Assembly (NCBI GenBank): GCA_963681505.1
Contig: OY811977.1
Span: 6,836,970 to 6,900,969, forward strand
Reading direction: 5' to 3'
Length of the DNA: 64,000 nt
Source: Eunapius fragilis
Taxonomy: Eukaryota > Porifera > Demospongiae > Spongillida > Spongillidae
Under the pieces are notes generated by a model. It worked only from the letters and a program-made list of their open reading frames with translations, had not been told where the DNA came from and ran no database searches. Positions 20,060-31,211 of this stretch are shown piece after piece. The position numbers were made by a program, and so were the translations under genes. Position 1 is the first letter of the stretch, and every line of letters begins with the position of its first letter.

Positions 20060-23000
20060 ATGAACATAATTATAGGAATGGAGTGCCGCATCCAGCAAGT
20101 GCCTATGCATTGCAGAGTGTGTGGGTTGAGGCTAAAAAAGACCAGAGAGGAACCAAATACTAGCTACCATTGCAAGGCAGAGCTGAAAATTGCCTTTAGT
20201 ATTGACACCTCTAGTGATGATGCCCACATACAGCCAGAAAGATTCTGCAAGTATTCAATGCAGAGAATTTTCGATCAGTGCTATCACAGAGGGGTTGCAT
20301 TACAAGTGCGCTGTGATCCCATCTCAGTGGCTCAAGTATGAGGAAAAGGAATGCAAAGTAGAACTATTGCTTAATCATATATATGAAATAACAGTGTTCA
20401 TGCAGGTATGTGAGCACTTCAAAATGTGTGCACATGGACTTGTTAGGAGGTCGACAGTAGCTAGTGGATGGCAAGTAGACATCACTCCTAACTTGCTCAT
20501 TGCCCATCTGTGGAAGATTGCCCCTCCTCCGATTGTTCTACATGAGCCTTGTCCGCTAATAGCAGCCAAGAACAACATGTCAATCTTGAAGGTGCTGAAA
20601 TGTGTATTGTGTTCCAATATTCTCTCGCAGCCACATGGAACATGCATGCAGTCCACTTGTATGCACGAAGTGCATAGTTGATATGATAGCAGCCTCTGGT
20701 TCTGTGAACTGCTAAGATGATGGCCCCCTGGTTCCAGACCAGCACCGAATGCTATACTTCTGCTGCTATGAGATGTTTTGGTTCATTGTACAAGTGGTGG
20801 TCGGGATGTTAAAGCTGTAGAATATGATGCACATGAATGTGTACCATCGCTTACACCTGGAGAAGAAAGACAAGCAGCGGAACTTCTGAGGAGGGCTGTC
20901 TCCTTTAGCCATGACACAGGTGCCATACAGCTTTCTACAGGATTAGGAGGACAAGTTAAGCGTGATAGTATGGTACTGGTAGTATATTAACAATTTATTA
21001 CTTAGCCAATCACTTACCAAAGCCAGGCAACAAACCTCAGCTGCCTGTGAAAAGACAGTAAAGACAAGGTACTCTGAAATGCAGTCTATACGCAGCATTA
21101 TCAGTGGAGGAGATTCATCTGCCCTCATTCAGAGAGAAGTACTCACCCTCACTGATAAAGAGCGCCAATCTTTATTAGATGAAGCAGGCATCTCATCTAC
21201 AAGAGAAATCAGGGCTGCTGAGGTAAAGGCTGGGCTTGCCATGCCTTGGAATAAATTGCGACTACTAAGACAGTGTAGCTTTGCAATACAAAAATAGTGC
21301 AGGAGGTATAACTCACAGTCCAATTCAGGTGGCTGAAATCATCAAGGATTCATCATGCTGGGGAGAGGATTGCGACACATTTCAACCCAGATTGTGGGTG
21401 ATAACCTGAAAGGAGAGGTCGCCCCCTTTTCAATTCCCCTTCCATCTGGTGGAGGAGAAATAAGGGGAGCTCCTTTGGTGTACATTCCACATCTTGTGGA
21501 CAAGGTTGCACAACTCTTAGATGGGAATGAAAGGTAAGAGAAGGCATAACAAATGGATTAATACTCTGATAGGAATACATATATGTTTTTAGGCAGGCAG
21601 GCTTAACTGGCATGAAGGTTTTATACCTCGTATGGAGGTGTGGCTAAAGATAGGAGGAGATAAGGGAGGTGGAACATTCAAGATGAATTTCCAGATTGTC
21701 AATGTTGCCACACCAAACTCAGTACATAACACATGTGTGTTTAGCTGCTTTGTAGCTGGTAATAGCATCATCAATTTGCATATGGCACTTGACTGCTTTA
21801 ATGACCAGGTTGAACACCTGCATGGAAAGAAATGGTGGTAGGAAATAATGTTTACAAGTAAAAATGCATTTTATTAATATTTTATTAATTTGCAGGCAGT
21901 ATGCAACCAAGGTATTTGTGTGTGGGGACTATGAGTTCCTGTCCAAGGTGTATGGCATATCAGGAGCCAGTGGAATGTGAAGTGGGATCAATACAAATTT
22001 AATGTAAATATTCTGTAAAATCATGAACATGCAATAGGATGCTACCCTTGTCCATACTGCATCATCAAGAGTGAGAAGATGGTAATCCCTTTATCAGCCC
22101 GAGGGCATGCTACTGAGAGGACCCTTGACATTATGCATGCTGATCACCAGCGCTTTATCTCAGCAGGCGGAATCAAAAAAGATGCACATAAGGTTTTTTA
22201 ACTGTATCTTACCTCCCATTTTTGACATTACACTCTTGCAGGTAAATTCACCAAGCATATTGTGCAATGCATGTGCATGAATGACATCATGCAAAATAGG
22301 CTTGCCCACCTGGCCTCCACATATTATGCTTGGCATCTTTAGCAAGCTATTCAATTTGCTGCAGGAAGCGTTATGCTGTCAGCTGGACCTGGAGCTAGCC
22401 TCACTTACCCCTGGCTTTGATGCTTCCAACTTTTCAAAGTACAGCGAAGCACTGCAAAGCCTGCCATCTCTCCAAGTGGAGCTTGAAGAGGGCCGGCAGT
22501 TACAGCAAGAACTGCAGCAAATGGCAACTCATATGGCATTAATGAATAGCAACAGAAATCCTCTAGCCAAGGCTCTTCTGAAACAAGCTGCAGACAAAAT
22601 GAAATCTGTCAAGTCACTTGTAAGTTGCAATAAATATTAAATAATTAAAAATCTGCACCACTAGGAAGCCAAGGTTGTCAAATGCCAAGCTACAGTGCAG
22701 AAAGGTTTTGTGAAAAAGAAAGGCCATTTGTCAAGACACTTGACAATGCTTGCAATCTATTGGAGTTCAAAGGCAGCAGTATTTCATGGAGCATTTATCG
22801 GTAACCATATCCATAAGGCACTGATGGTAGAATTTTTTTATTACGCAGATAAAAATTCATTATACATGACTACTTTTCTCAGCTTTTCCCTTTGTACATC
22901 AATCTCACAAATGGCACAACAAAAACTGCCCCATCGATCTGATGAAAGTGTCGCAGTTTATTACAGCATTTTCTATATTTGGTAACTGTCATGATTGTAA

Positions 23001-23402
23001 CTTTATTGATGAGGCACATGCTCAAGCACTAGACAAGGTAAGTAATGACGTTTGTGCAATTCATTTCTAAAATTTTTCCTCTATATAACTAAACAGGCTA
23101 TTCAAGAGTTCTTTCTCTTCTATCGGGATACATTTCCTGAGGCAACAGTTACAATATAAATGCACCTTCTGGAGAATCAAGCTGTATAGTGGGCTAATGC
23201 AAACCATGTAGGCTATGGCCTACTTGGTGAGCAAGGTGCGGAGTCTATACATGCCAAGTTTAGTCGGCTTGTCCTGGCATATGTTCCCATCAAAGACAGG
23301 GTGAAGAACCTACAGTGTATAGTGAAAGAACATCTCTTAAGTATCGATCCACAATTGCTAGCTGCCATCCCACCTCCCGCAAAGAGAATAAAGAACAATT
23401 AG
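20060..23402 (+). pseudogene. RAG1-like (N-RAG-TP/Transib-related) transposase, multi-exon, decayed
   Basis: Exons in order resemble RAG1. The N-terminal zinc region has HCRVCGLRLKK, then IQPERFC (IHPTEFC in RAG1) and KECK/VCEHFKMC across a 48 bp intron. A RING-like segment follows: CVLCSNILSQP, then VCTKCIVDMIAASGSVNC in a shifted frame. The core has WLKIGGDKGGGTFKMNFQ (first Asp), VCGDYEFLSKVYGISGASG with PCPYC (second Asp plus zinc pair) and GLLGEQGAESIHAKFSRL (Glu). It ends IPPPAKRIKNN. Introns at 20,358-20,405, 21,534-21,592, 21,838-21,895, 21,976-22,037, 22,193-22,241, 22,620-22,664 and 23,038-23,096 are all 45-62 bp. Decay: FCKYS lacks the second Cys of FCxxC, there is a frameshift in the RING, and stops follow NC (20,694), near 22,280, and near 23,157 and 23,190. 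Related transposases are known from molluscs (Aplysia N-RAG-TP) and others. I found no TIRs. Confidence 0.85.
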
Positions 23403-24281
23403 TCCGCATAACATCAATAAATTTGTATTTTGGTCATGTATGTTACATGCACAGAGCAGTTGTTCTTTGAACTCATTTGTATTATCTCAAATAACCTTCC
23501 AAAAATATTGTATATAATAATATCATCCCGTCTTTAATTCTTTAGACCCTCCCCCACAAAGATGGTGGATTTTCGAACGCTCAACGTATAGTTCAGAAAA
23601 TGCGTCCATCGCTAGTATTTCAGATACAACCTACTGGTACTTTACTGCTGTATTTGTTGTCTGGCCTGTCTCAGTTCCTGAATGTCATATTCCTTTTGTA
23701 CAGACCATATCGAAATACGCAGTGCGTAGTCGATTGCTTTCGACAATCCATGCTGACAGTTAGCAATGTAAGGCCGGGGGATTTATGCTTTGCTGTAACA
23801 ATCAGAGGTGTTTGCCAATTCTAGTATGTTTTTTTTAGGTATATTGTGCATTTAATGTATTGGTGCAAAGCACATTCCAAGTGATATCGGTTGTCAGGTT
23901 CGTTGCTATGGGACAACGTAAATATTTAAATATTTCGGGCGTAGGGCAAACTTTCCGCGTTCAATGGGAGCAAACTGCCGTGAATAATATCAAAACAAGG
24001 CAGCTGAAGCAATTCATAATACTTTACTCCCCAATGACGTGCAATTCACCCCTTTCTCTGGCAATTTTTTCCTTGTAATTTGATGTAGAATGCTCATATG
24101 GTCAGTATGGCTTCTTGCATACTGAAACATTTGTGGTGAGTCAAATTTTAGTATTACTGTCCGCGGGCCTTCATAACGTTGTTAACCCCAAAAATTAGTG
24201 GTTAACCCCTAGCTTACTGGATGTCAAAAAATTATGGTTCATTTCTTCGTGACTCTTAATTTGAAAGTACCGCCGCGTAAT
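23403..24281. other. Spacer
   Basis: AT-rich sequence with short frames only (23,600-23,824; 23,860-24,078) and no domain I recognise. AATAAA near 23,416 could be the polyadenylation signal of the RAG1-like gene. Confidence 0.45.
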
Positions 24282-24350
24282 ATTTCTTTCCCCAAAGCCT
24301 TGTTCCCTTGCTTTTTACACCACCTTTGCCTTCGTACGCCCACTAACTCA
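24282..24350. mobile_element. MITE family 1, half copy
   Basis: CCTTGTTCCCTTGCTTTTTAC followed by ACCACCTTTGCCTTC and CCCACTAACT matches the right half of the foldback at 19,193-19,472. The left half is absent. Confidence 0.6.
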
Positions 24351-24510
24351 CCCACACACAGAGACTCACACACACACAACATTGAAAATGTATGCCCCCA
24401 CACACTCTCGCAACATGAGATCATTATGATTAAATCAATTCATGTATGACGTATGCGGAAGTCAACACAGCATTTTAATGATAAATGCGTCATTTATCTG
24501 TCTTGAAGAA

Positions 24511-24852
24511 CTAATAGCTGCCGCTGTGCTTGGATCTGTAACTCCCCGAGTAGCGAGAGCTATAGTCGTTGCTACCCGAGTAGCGTGATCCATGGTCGTT
24601 GCTACGTGAGTAGCCGGAGCGACCGTGATGTCCATTGCGTCCGCCATGATGTCCGTGACGACCGTGACGACCGTAAGAACTGTCGTGGAGCACATCCGGA
24701 TAATCGCTGTCAGAATTAGAGTTGCCATTAGTATCAGAATTGCTGCTGGAGCGAGAATTGCTCCTGGATCGGCTACTTTCGTCATTCCCGATCTCCGCAG
24801 CTGCAACCATCCCAAGTACGACTGCGAACACTACAAGAGTCTCAAGCCTCAT
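24511..24852 (-). CDS. Small secreted Ser/Gly/His-rich protein
   Basis: Encodes 113 aa. I choose the ATG at 24,852 rather than an upstream in-frame codon because a clear signal peptide follows (MRLETLVVFAVVLGMVAAAE; cleavage likely after AAA or AAE) and a TATA box lies ~50 bp upstream. The mature chain is low-complexity: Ser/Asn/Asp-rich (RSNSRSSSNSDTNGNSNSD), then GRHGRHGHHGGRNGHHGRSG, then repeats like SNDHGSRYSG/SNDYSSRYSG ending SKHSGSY. There are no cysteines after the signal, so it is not a disulfide-stabilised toxin or defensin. Plausible roles are an extracellular matrix or metal-binding peptide, but I do not recognise the gene. ATTAAA near 24,470 may serve polyadenylation. Confidence 0.75.
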   Translation of the reverse strand: MRLETLVVFAVVLGMVAAAEIGNDESSRSRSNSRSSSNSDTNGNSNSDSDYPDVLHDSSYGRHGRHGHHGGRNGHHGRSGYSRSNDHGSRYSGSNDYSSRYSGSYRSKHSGSY

Positions 24853-24900
24853 CTTCTGTTCGTGTTGTTGCGTTGATGGAAAAGCGAAGAGTTCCCGCGC

Positions 24901-24908
24901 TTTATATA
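24901..24908 (-). promoter_or_regulatory. TATA box of the secreted protein gene
   Basis: TATATAAA on the minus strand, about 50 bp upstream of the ATG, within GTGTATATAAAGCGCGGGAA. The spacing suits a short (~20-25 b) 5' untranslated region. Confidence 0.65.
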
Positions 24909-25249
24909 CACGCGCACATATATGCCACGACCTTACCTGAAATTTGGTTTGAGCCGACTTGTGGTTGATATTACGTCTCGCGGCGATATTTGAGTAACAA
25001 CAGTTTGAGTCATCAGGTTGGCTAGTATAAGGGTAGACTGTCTGCATTAGTAGTTGATTCCCTCCAAAAAAAACTCTGCCCGGGGATCGAAGTATAGAAT
25101 TTCATTGGCTATCATGCATATATATTAATTATAGTGGATGTACATACATGTAGATAGTATCCACAGGGATTGTCTTACGCCCCTGTCACAGATGGGAATG
25201 ATACAATGACGGCGGATGGGAATTATATACGTGACTCAAGCCATTTTCA
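24909..25249. other. Spacer upstream of secreted protein gene
   Basis: No gene seen. It probably holds upstream promoter elements, but none is recognisable. Confidence 0.4.
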
Positions 25250-25413
25250 TATGAAGAAATTGCCCATACATACGCGCCCACCCGAAATTTTATTTCAAAT
25301 TGAATATTAGGCGTATATTTTGAATGCTAAAAATTAGTCTAAATTTGGCCTTTCTTCCCACTGTACTACAATTAGGTATTACGTTACTAAAATCAAGACG
25401 AAAAACTAATTAC
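25250..25413 (+). repeat. Dispersed repeat D1, copy 1
   Basis: TATGAAGAAATTGCCCATAC, TTTTATTTCAAATTGAAT, CTAAAAATTAGTCT and AAAATCAAGACGAAAAACTA match the same blocks in order at 57,196-57,360. It is a diverged, non-coding family of unknown type. Confidence 0.75.
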
Positions 25414-26552
25414 ATTTGCGTGAATAATTTTTTTGTAAAGCAGTATGCGTCATTTTAATAATGGAGCACGTGATATGAAACGGCTATATGTACAAATATT
25501 ATTGAATAAGCCAAGCGTTCCAGGAACACGATATAAGCACTACGCACGTGCCCTTTCCATTAAAAACTCAGTCTAGACGGGAAGGAGAGCTACTTCGAGT
25601 TTTAATTTAACAAAGCTGAAAGCAGCAAGTAAATAATATGAAACAGGGCTGTGAAATTACAGAATAGCCAAGCTCTCTGAAGTTCTCCACTTATATGAAA
25701 AATAAACCCCTTTAATAGACTCCTACACAAGGTGGTACCTCAATACGCACATCAAGACACATGCATGCCCCTTCCCATGCCCAGATGTACGCTTGCCACA
25801 TCTGCATGGCAAATGCTGCGGTGCATGGCATAAAGCTTTTTTGAGGGATTCAACACATTGGAGGTAGTGAGTCTGAGTACAGCGAAACTTAATTTCGTGG
25901 TGTAAATACCCTGCACGTACCGCGCGTGGATGGCCGGGGTTGCGTGGCGTTTAGGTTGTAATTGTCCAAACTATAATTTACGTGATGTGTAAATGTATTC
26001 GTCTGGATGGAGGCTTGCACATACGGGTCTGACTACCGGTACCGATTGGAAACGGATCACGTGCTGCAATAGGCTAGGCTGGCTTGTGAGGCCGTAAGTG
26101 TAGTATAAATTAACAACTTCGACAACCACTGCGTTCTTCGAACTCTGTGAAGGATGCTAAGTGTCCACGTTCTGAAGTAGTCTCGCTACAAGCCAGACGT
26201 ACATCGGACTTCACCTGGGCTGGGTACGAGGGAGGTACGTGTAAGGTCCCTAGCTCTCTCAGAAACGAGCCAACTGTTGTACAACATTAGGTCATTATTA
26301 TCAATACAATCCACGACTGTAATGTCTGTTAACGTTATGCATTTACAACAAAAATTAAACTCCATAGTGAGCTGGGCTTTGGTTTCCCACCATGCCATCT
26401 AATACCTGCCTTGGCCATTGAAACATGGTTATGGTATACATGTTTGTGCATGTGTGTGTGTGTGTTCCCGTTCGTGATAATGGATCAGTAATGCAGGGCC
26501 TTTCATCCCAAGACAGCATGCTGGTGAGAAAGACTTACATATACTGCTATAT
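25414..26552. other. Spacer
   Basis: AT-rich sequence with several CACGTG sites (25,466; 25,543). The short frame at 26,425-26,913 overlaps a (GT)n run and the next repeat and is not credible as a gene. Confidence 0.4.
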
Positions 26553-26945
26553 CGGAACCTACGCGAGTAGGTTCCATATAGGAATCCTACAGTATCATGA
26601 ATGTCATTACAAAAACGCCACCCGCGTATATAGCGGGATAGCCAGGAGTCGGGTCACTTCGCTCTTAGTGGTAATCGAGCGATATCAAAAAGGAGAACAG
26701 TTCTGCTTTGTTTCCACTGTGTACTTTTACAAAATACTCGTCCCCACCGCCCGTACCCAGTTCCATCTAAAATTTCTCCTCCGTCGTCATGGTCCGTCTT
26801 CTTCCTTCGGGAAAGCACAACTCACGACAGGAACGTTTGTAAAGTACTCCAAGTGTACCAATCGCTTCTGGATGTGTCCGCATGTTATCTTCAGGTGTCT
26901 GTTAGACGCCTAACCGATCGGGCAATGAACTAAAGCGAGTAGTTC
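26553..26945 (+). repeat. Dispersed repeat D2, copy 1
   Basis: It begins with a small hairpin GGAACCTACGCGAGTAGGTTCC, followed by ATGAATGTCATTACAAAAAC, AATCGAGCGA, CGTCGTCATGG...TCTTCCTTCGGGAA, and CGCATGTTATCTTCAGGTGT near its end. The same blocks in the same order occur at 43,787-44,160. Confidence 0.7.
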
Positions 26946-27068
26946 CTTATTTGGTGATGATCTACAAATAGCACATTACATCAGCTATCACAATGTTTAT
27001 GACACAGCCGGTATAATTAAGCGTTATCAAATTGGTTGGCTATCCCATGCAATCTCTAGGGCAATTCT

Positions 27069-27151
27069 GACGTGACTCGTTTGGCAGATCTGGCAGCATC
27101 TGGATCTTTCAAGCATCTAAAAGTGGAAAGATCTGTCAAACGAGTCACGTC
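27069..27151. repeat. Short hairpin
   Basis: GACGTGACTCGTTTGGCAGA pairs with its near-perfect complement TCTGTCAAACGAGTCACGTC across a ~40 bp loop. The stem has one mismatch. Confidence 0.85.
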
Positions 27152-28100
27152 ACGCGCGCTACCGAAAGGACCAACGAAACGACTACCCAAAGGTGCGTTA
27201 CAGCATGGATAAATGTTGGATCCATAAATTATGAGCATGCATGGTATATCGCTAAAAACGAAGGAATAGTTTCGGCAATAGTTACAGCGGTAGATATTGC
27301 GCGTCTCTCGGCTGTTTGAAATGTGTGCATAACGCCAAAGTTGCTTGCGTCAGTTTTGTATTGCGGTGCATGGTTTATCTGATAATAGCTTGCGATCATT
27401 TTACTTAGGGTACATTTATCCTACAGTGGAGATCGTGATAGGGACGAAAAAAATTGGCATCGATTTAAAGTTTACTTGAATTTATAACAATAACCACATA
27501 TGATATCTAACTGCACAGATGCACAGGCTAAACACTTGTTATCATGTTCGCAAAAAAAAAAAAAGTGGTGGATCACGTGACTATCACGTTCTACGACTTT
27601 CGTTTGCAGTGACCCCAGTCTTGTTAACTGATATTTGCTGTATTTCTTCACTCGGGGATAACGGATCAGGATGATTATTGGGATGTAGCTTAAGCACCAA
27701 CCCATAAATCATTTGGCCGCGCTAGATTCTGAACCCGGTAAACCGTTTGCGTATTTTCGACCAATACGTAGCTTTCAAGGACTAAAAGATTTAGGCTTTT
27801 TTTTTTTCGAAGCGGGAGCGGTTGGTTCATGCTAAACGAAGCACTCAATTATTCCGAACTATGATTAGTGCATCGTTTGGGCCCCCTTTTACAATGTAAC
27901 AGCTCATTTTTCCATTAGAATTCTGATTTTCAACCATCAGGCTTAAAAAACGCACCATTTTCAGATGAATTTCGTTAAAACGATGCTTACAATCAGTCAT
28001 TACCAGTTATGGCAGAAGAAGGGGAGGTAGTAAAAACGGTTCTTTTCAGAACCTGGTCACCATTGGGTGGTACTGGTCACCATTGGGTGGTGCCCAAACA
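27152..28100. other. Spacer
   Basis: AT-rich sequence with no gene seen. A 19 bp direct duplication ACTGGTCACCATTGGGTGGT lies near 28,050-28,090. Confidence 0.4.
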
Positions 28101-28331
28101 TCATCCAGCAGCGATCAACGGAGGAGAGTAAGCTAAGGGGTACAGCATACCTGAGCATCGCTGCAGCAGACAAAAGCTCCGAGGGGTAACCCCAGTGCTG
28201 GTGATTCGGCACGGTGGTGGACATCGAGCGAAGCTAAAAAGCATTGTAGGAGGACCAGCGGTACTATTTGTGATAGTGCAGCAAAGGAATTGGATTATTG
28301 TTGCAGCGCATATGCCAAACTTGCCCGACAC
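28101..28331 (-). mobile_element. Fossil fragment related to the gypsy element at 31.2 kb
   Basis: On the minus strand this ~220 bp matches 31,262-31,425: TTTGGCATATGCGC, CAATTCCTTTGCTGCACT, CACAAATAGTACCGCTGGTC and GGGGTTACCCC. It is a broken, isolated segment of a Ty3/gypsy-like element in the opposite orientation. Confidence 0.6.
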
Positions 28332-31211
28332 TGATGCAAGAAGTTAACACTTCTGCTTCGATCGCGCGCGCTCAGGTATGTTAAGACTGGCTACACTATA
28401 TTTGGAATTTGAATTTTCTGCAAATTCAAACATTACAACATGCCGCTTTTCTGTTTGGGTACTTCTTGTAGCTATTCTCTTTATACCAAATCTTTGTTCA
28501 ATGATACCGCAAATTAATTTAATTGATAGTTGTCATAGCAACCTTAGTAATTTATTGCATCGCGCTCCGAAATATGGGGGCGTTTCTTTACGTTTTCGCA
28601 AAACCCGGGTGATTTAATATCGTTGTTTGTGGACAAAAACAGTTATATATTGTTTATTTGATACTGGTCTAACTATTGTGGATGGGCACAACGCAATCTA
28701 ACATCGTTTGCATAAGTTGCACAACGAAAAGGATGAATTTTGTGCTTAATTTTTCGCAGTTCTAATGTTTGTCTGCAAGCGCTCGAAGCGTTTCGAAATA
28801 GTGATCAAAAAGCCTAGTATGATGATTAAATGTGGGTATCCCAGAAGTAGATGAACTACAGAAGCATGCGAAAAACTATTCTTTTATCGCCCGGGTTTTC
28901 GATTCTAACATTAAGGTGATAGGGTACCCTCCTGGAATTTGAAAAAAAAATCATACTAGCTTGTAGCCTGAGAGCATCTTAGAGGACCGTATCATTTTGA
29001 CAGTTATTAGATGAGCAGTAAAAATGGTACAAATATTCTAAGAACAAAACTTTATAATTGGTTTGTTGAAAACTGTAGTGCTTAAAAATCACCAAATTTG
29101 GAGGATAAATATGAAATAATATCTTCTTTCGTTTGGTGCATTTGTTTCGAAACGGAGCAGTAGGTTTGTGCCAAAGCTTATACTAACCATCGTTTCAGGG
29201 TGAACTAATTAGGCTACTCATGGATTACTCATGCTGGGCATTCCAGAACAGCTACTTTATCATGATTACACGTTCTTCATTACTTAATTGTCCTTTTGGT
29301 GCATCGATAACGTTACTACCCTTTTCCACAAATGTACAGCAATTTTTTACAAAGTTACGCATCCCTGGACGCCATATTTGTACCTTGAAATTGAAATGTT
29401 ATTAATAGATAGATTTTCGGTTTTCGGCTATTTAGAAAAAAGTAACTTATTTTGAAAACAAGGACAAGATATTTTCCTACACGTACGCTCTTCTTGGTGC
29501 TTAGCTCCTATCGTAATAATATGCTCAGCACTTGATCATAAGGTCTGTTGTCCTGAATGTGCAAGAAAAAGAGTTTTTACCGTTCGTATTTCAAGGTGCT
29601 CGTAAAACAAGCGGTGCTAGTGTTTCTGCGCGTTATTGAAATGCTATCAAGGTGGCATATCTTAAACAATAAGGTGGATTCTCTCCGAATTATATACGGT
29701 ACTTGAACAGAACTACCAATTGTTGATGACGTATTTTAATAATTCAGACCCCAAAATACATGGCGGACTCAAACTGCGCATGCGTGCGCGAATTACAAGA
29801 TGGCGGATGCCAAAGTTTAAGGCATTGCGCTCGGTTAAATACGTTACTTATCCAAATGATATCAAGGTGGCATATCTTAAACAATAAGGTGGATCTTACC
29901 AACTTTTTTTCCACAAAAACCACGTTATAGGTACTACTACCTTAAGTCAATTATTTCACCGTGCGTAACCGTTGTCATGGAAACAACATTATACATTAAT
30001 TTCGCGTTATCAATCCAAAGTGTATTGGACATTATTAATCTGTGGTAACGTCTGTGCATGAATATTTAAGAATAAACGCTTCATTTGGCAGCCATTTAAT
30101 AATTTTAAGTGTAGTCAGTCTTAACATACCTGATCGAATGTTCTACATCGAAGTGTCGAACGGAATGCTTTGTAGGGATGCTTTACCACAATGTAACCCA
30201 CCTCCGTACCGTTTCATCTAGCTTACATTGGTCTCGGAATCAAGTGCGAACGTTCTTGCATATTAAGTGTCGGGCAAGTTTGGCCATAGATAGTGGATTG
30301 GAAACGGCGCACGTGAGCCATACATTTATACGGAGACTTGAGCGTGCACTCCGTGAAGTGGTTGTTAATTCGATTGTAAGAGCCTCTCCCCTTTTTCGAG
30401 TTTTTTAAACTGAGACATACGTTGAAACTAAGAGCAGTACCTGGTAGATCTTGGTTAGTGGATTCCAAAAAAGCTAACTTTCACGTTAATATACTGCAGT
30501 TTTTTTTTGATCGGCGGACGACACACGTAAGTTGAGACTTAACGGTGCAACTGGTTGGAAGAAGAAGATAATTACTATACAGTAGTACAGTGTGATAGAA
30601 CTAACAGTAATACGTGCCGCAGGGTTGTTTTGGAGATAAGATTTTCATTAATAGACGAAAAAAATGACTAAAACCTGATTTTGACCTCCTCGTATACTTA
30701 CCGGTGTAGTGGCTACACGCTTACTACAATCTATGAATTGACTAGTGCACGCTATAGTCCGATCATTTATACATGCCACTGGCTGGTTTTGTAGTCAATA
30801 AAAACACGGGCTCGTCTGTACGGATCTCGTCTGAAGTGACTGATTGATTTATATACATCTTTTGGCAGGATGTACAACGCAAGTCAACATAAGTTCAAGT
30901 TGACTTGTCGCACAAAGCACAAGAAGATTGCAAGGGACAGTGTGCCAATTCTGCTTTCTAAGCACCGTATGTAACGTGATCGATAGACTCATAAACTGTT
31001 AATTAATGACCTTACTGGTTTGTACTCTTCTAGAATGTTCTACACGCCTATATATGTGTTGTACCCATCTTGTGTGTGTGTGATATATTAATAGCGAACC
31101 TTGTCACACGTATAATTTTTGTTAGTTCGTTATTCAGCCAAATCATGTTGAAACCGCCATTTTAATCAAGAATGGCCTGGGCACCAGAAATTCACGGAGT
31201 GCACGCGTTGA
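28332..31211. other. Long gene-poor spacer
   Basis: AT-rich. Short frames (28,378-28,617; 29,220-29,405; 30,178-30,408) show no domain. It contains a 34 bp direct repeat (29,646 and 29,861). Confidence 0.45.
29646..29894 (+). repeat. 34 bp direct repeat pair
   Basis: ATCAAGGTGGCATATCTTAA followed by ACAATAAGGTGGAT occurs identically at 29,646-29,679 and 29,861-29,894, with ~180 bp of unrelated sequence between. Confidence 0.9.

Noticed and set aside
24511-25047. Longer 178-codon version of the secreted protein
   Set aside because: The N-terminal 65 codons lie across the TATA box and lack a signal; the internal ATG at 24,852 gives a clean signal peptide.
26425-26913. 162-codon frame starting in a (GT)n run
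   Set aside because: It lies mostly in dispersed repeat D2, and the second copy of the repeat does not keep the frame open.
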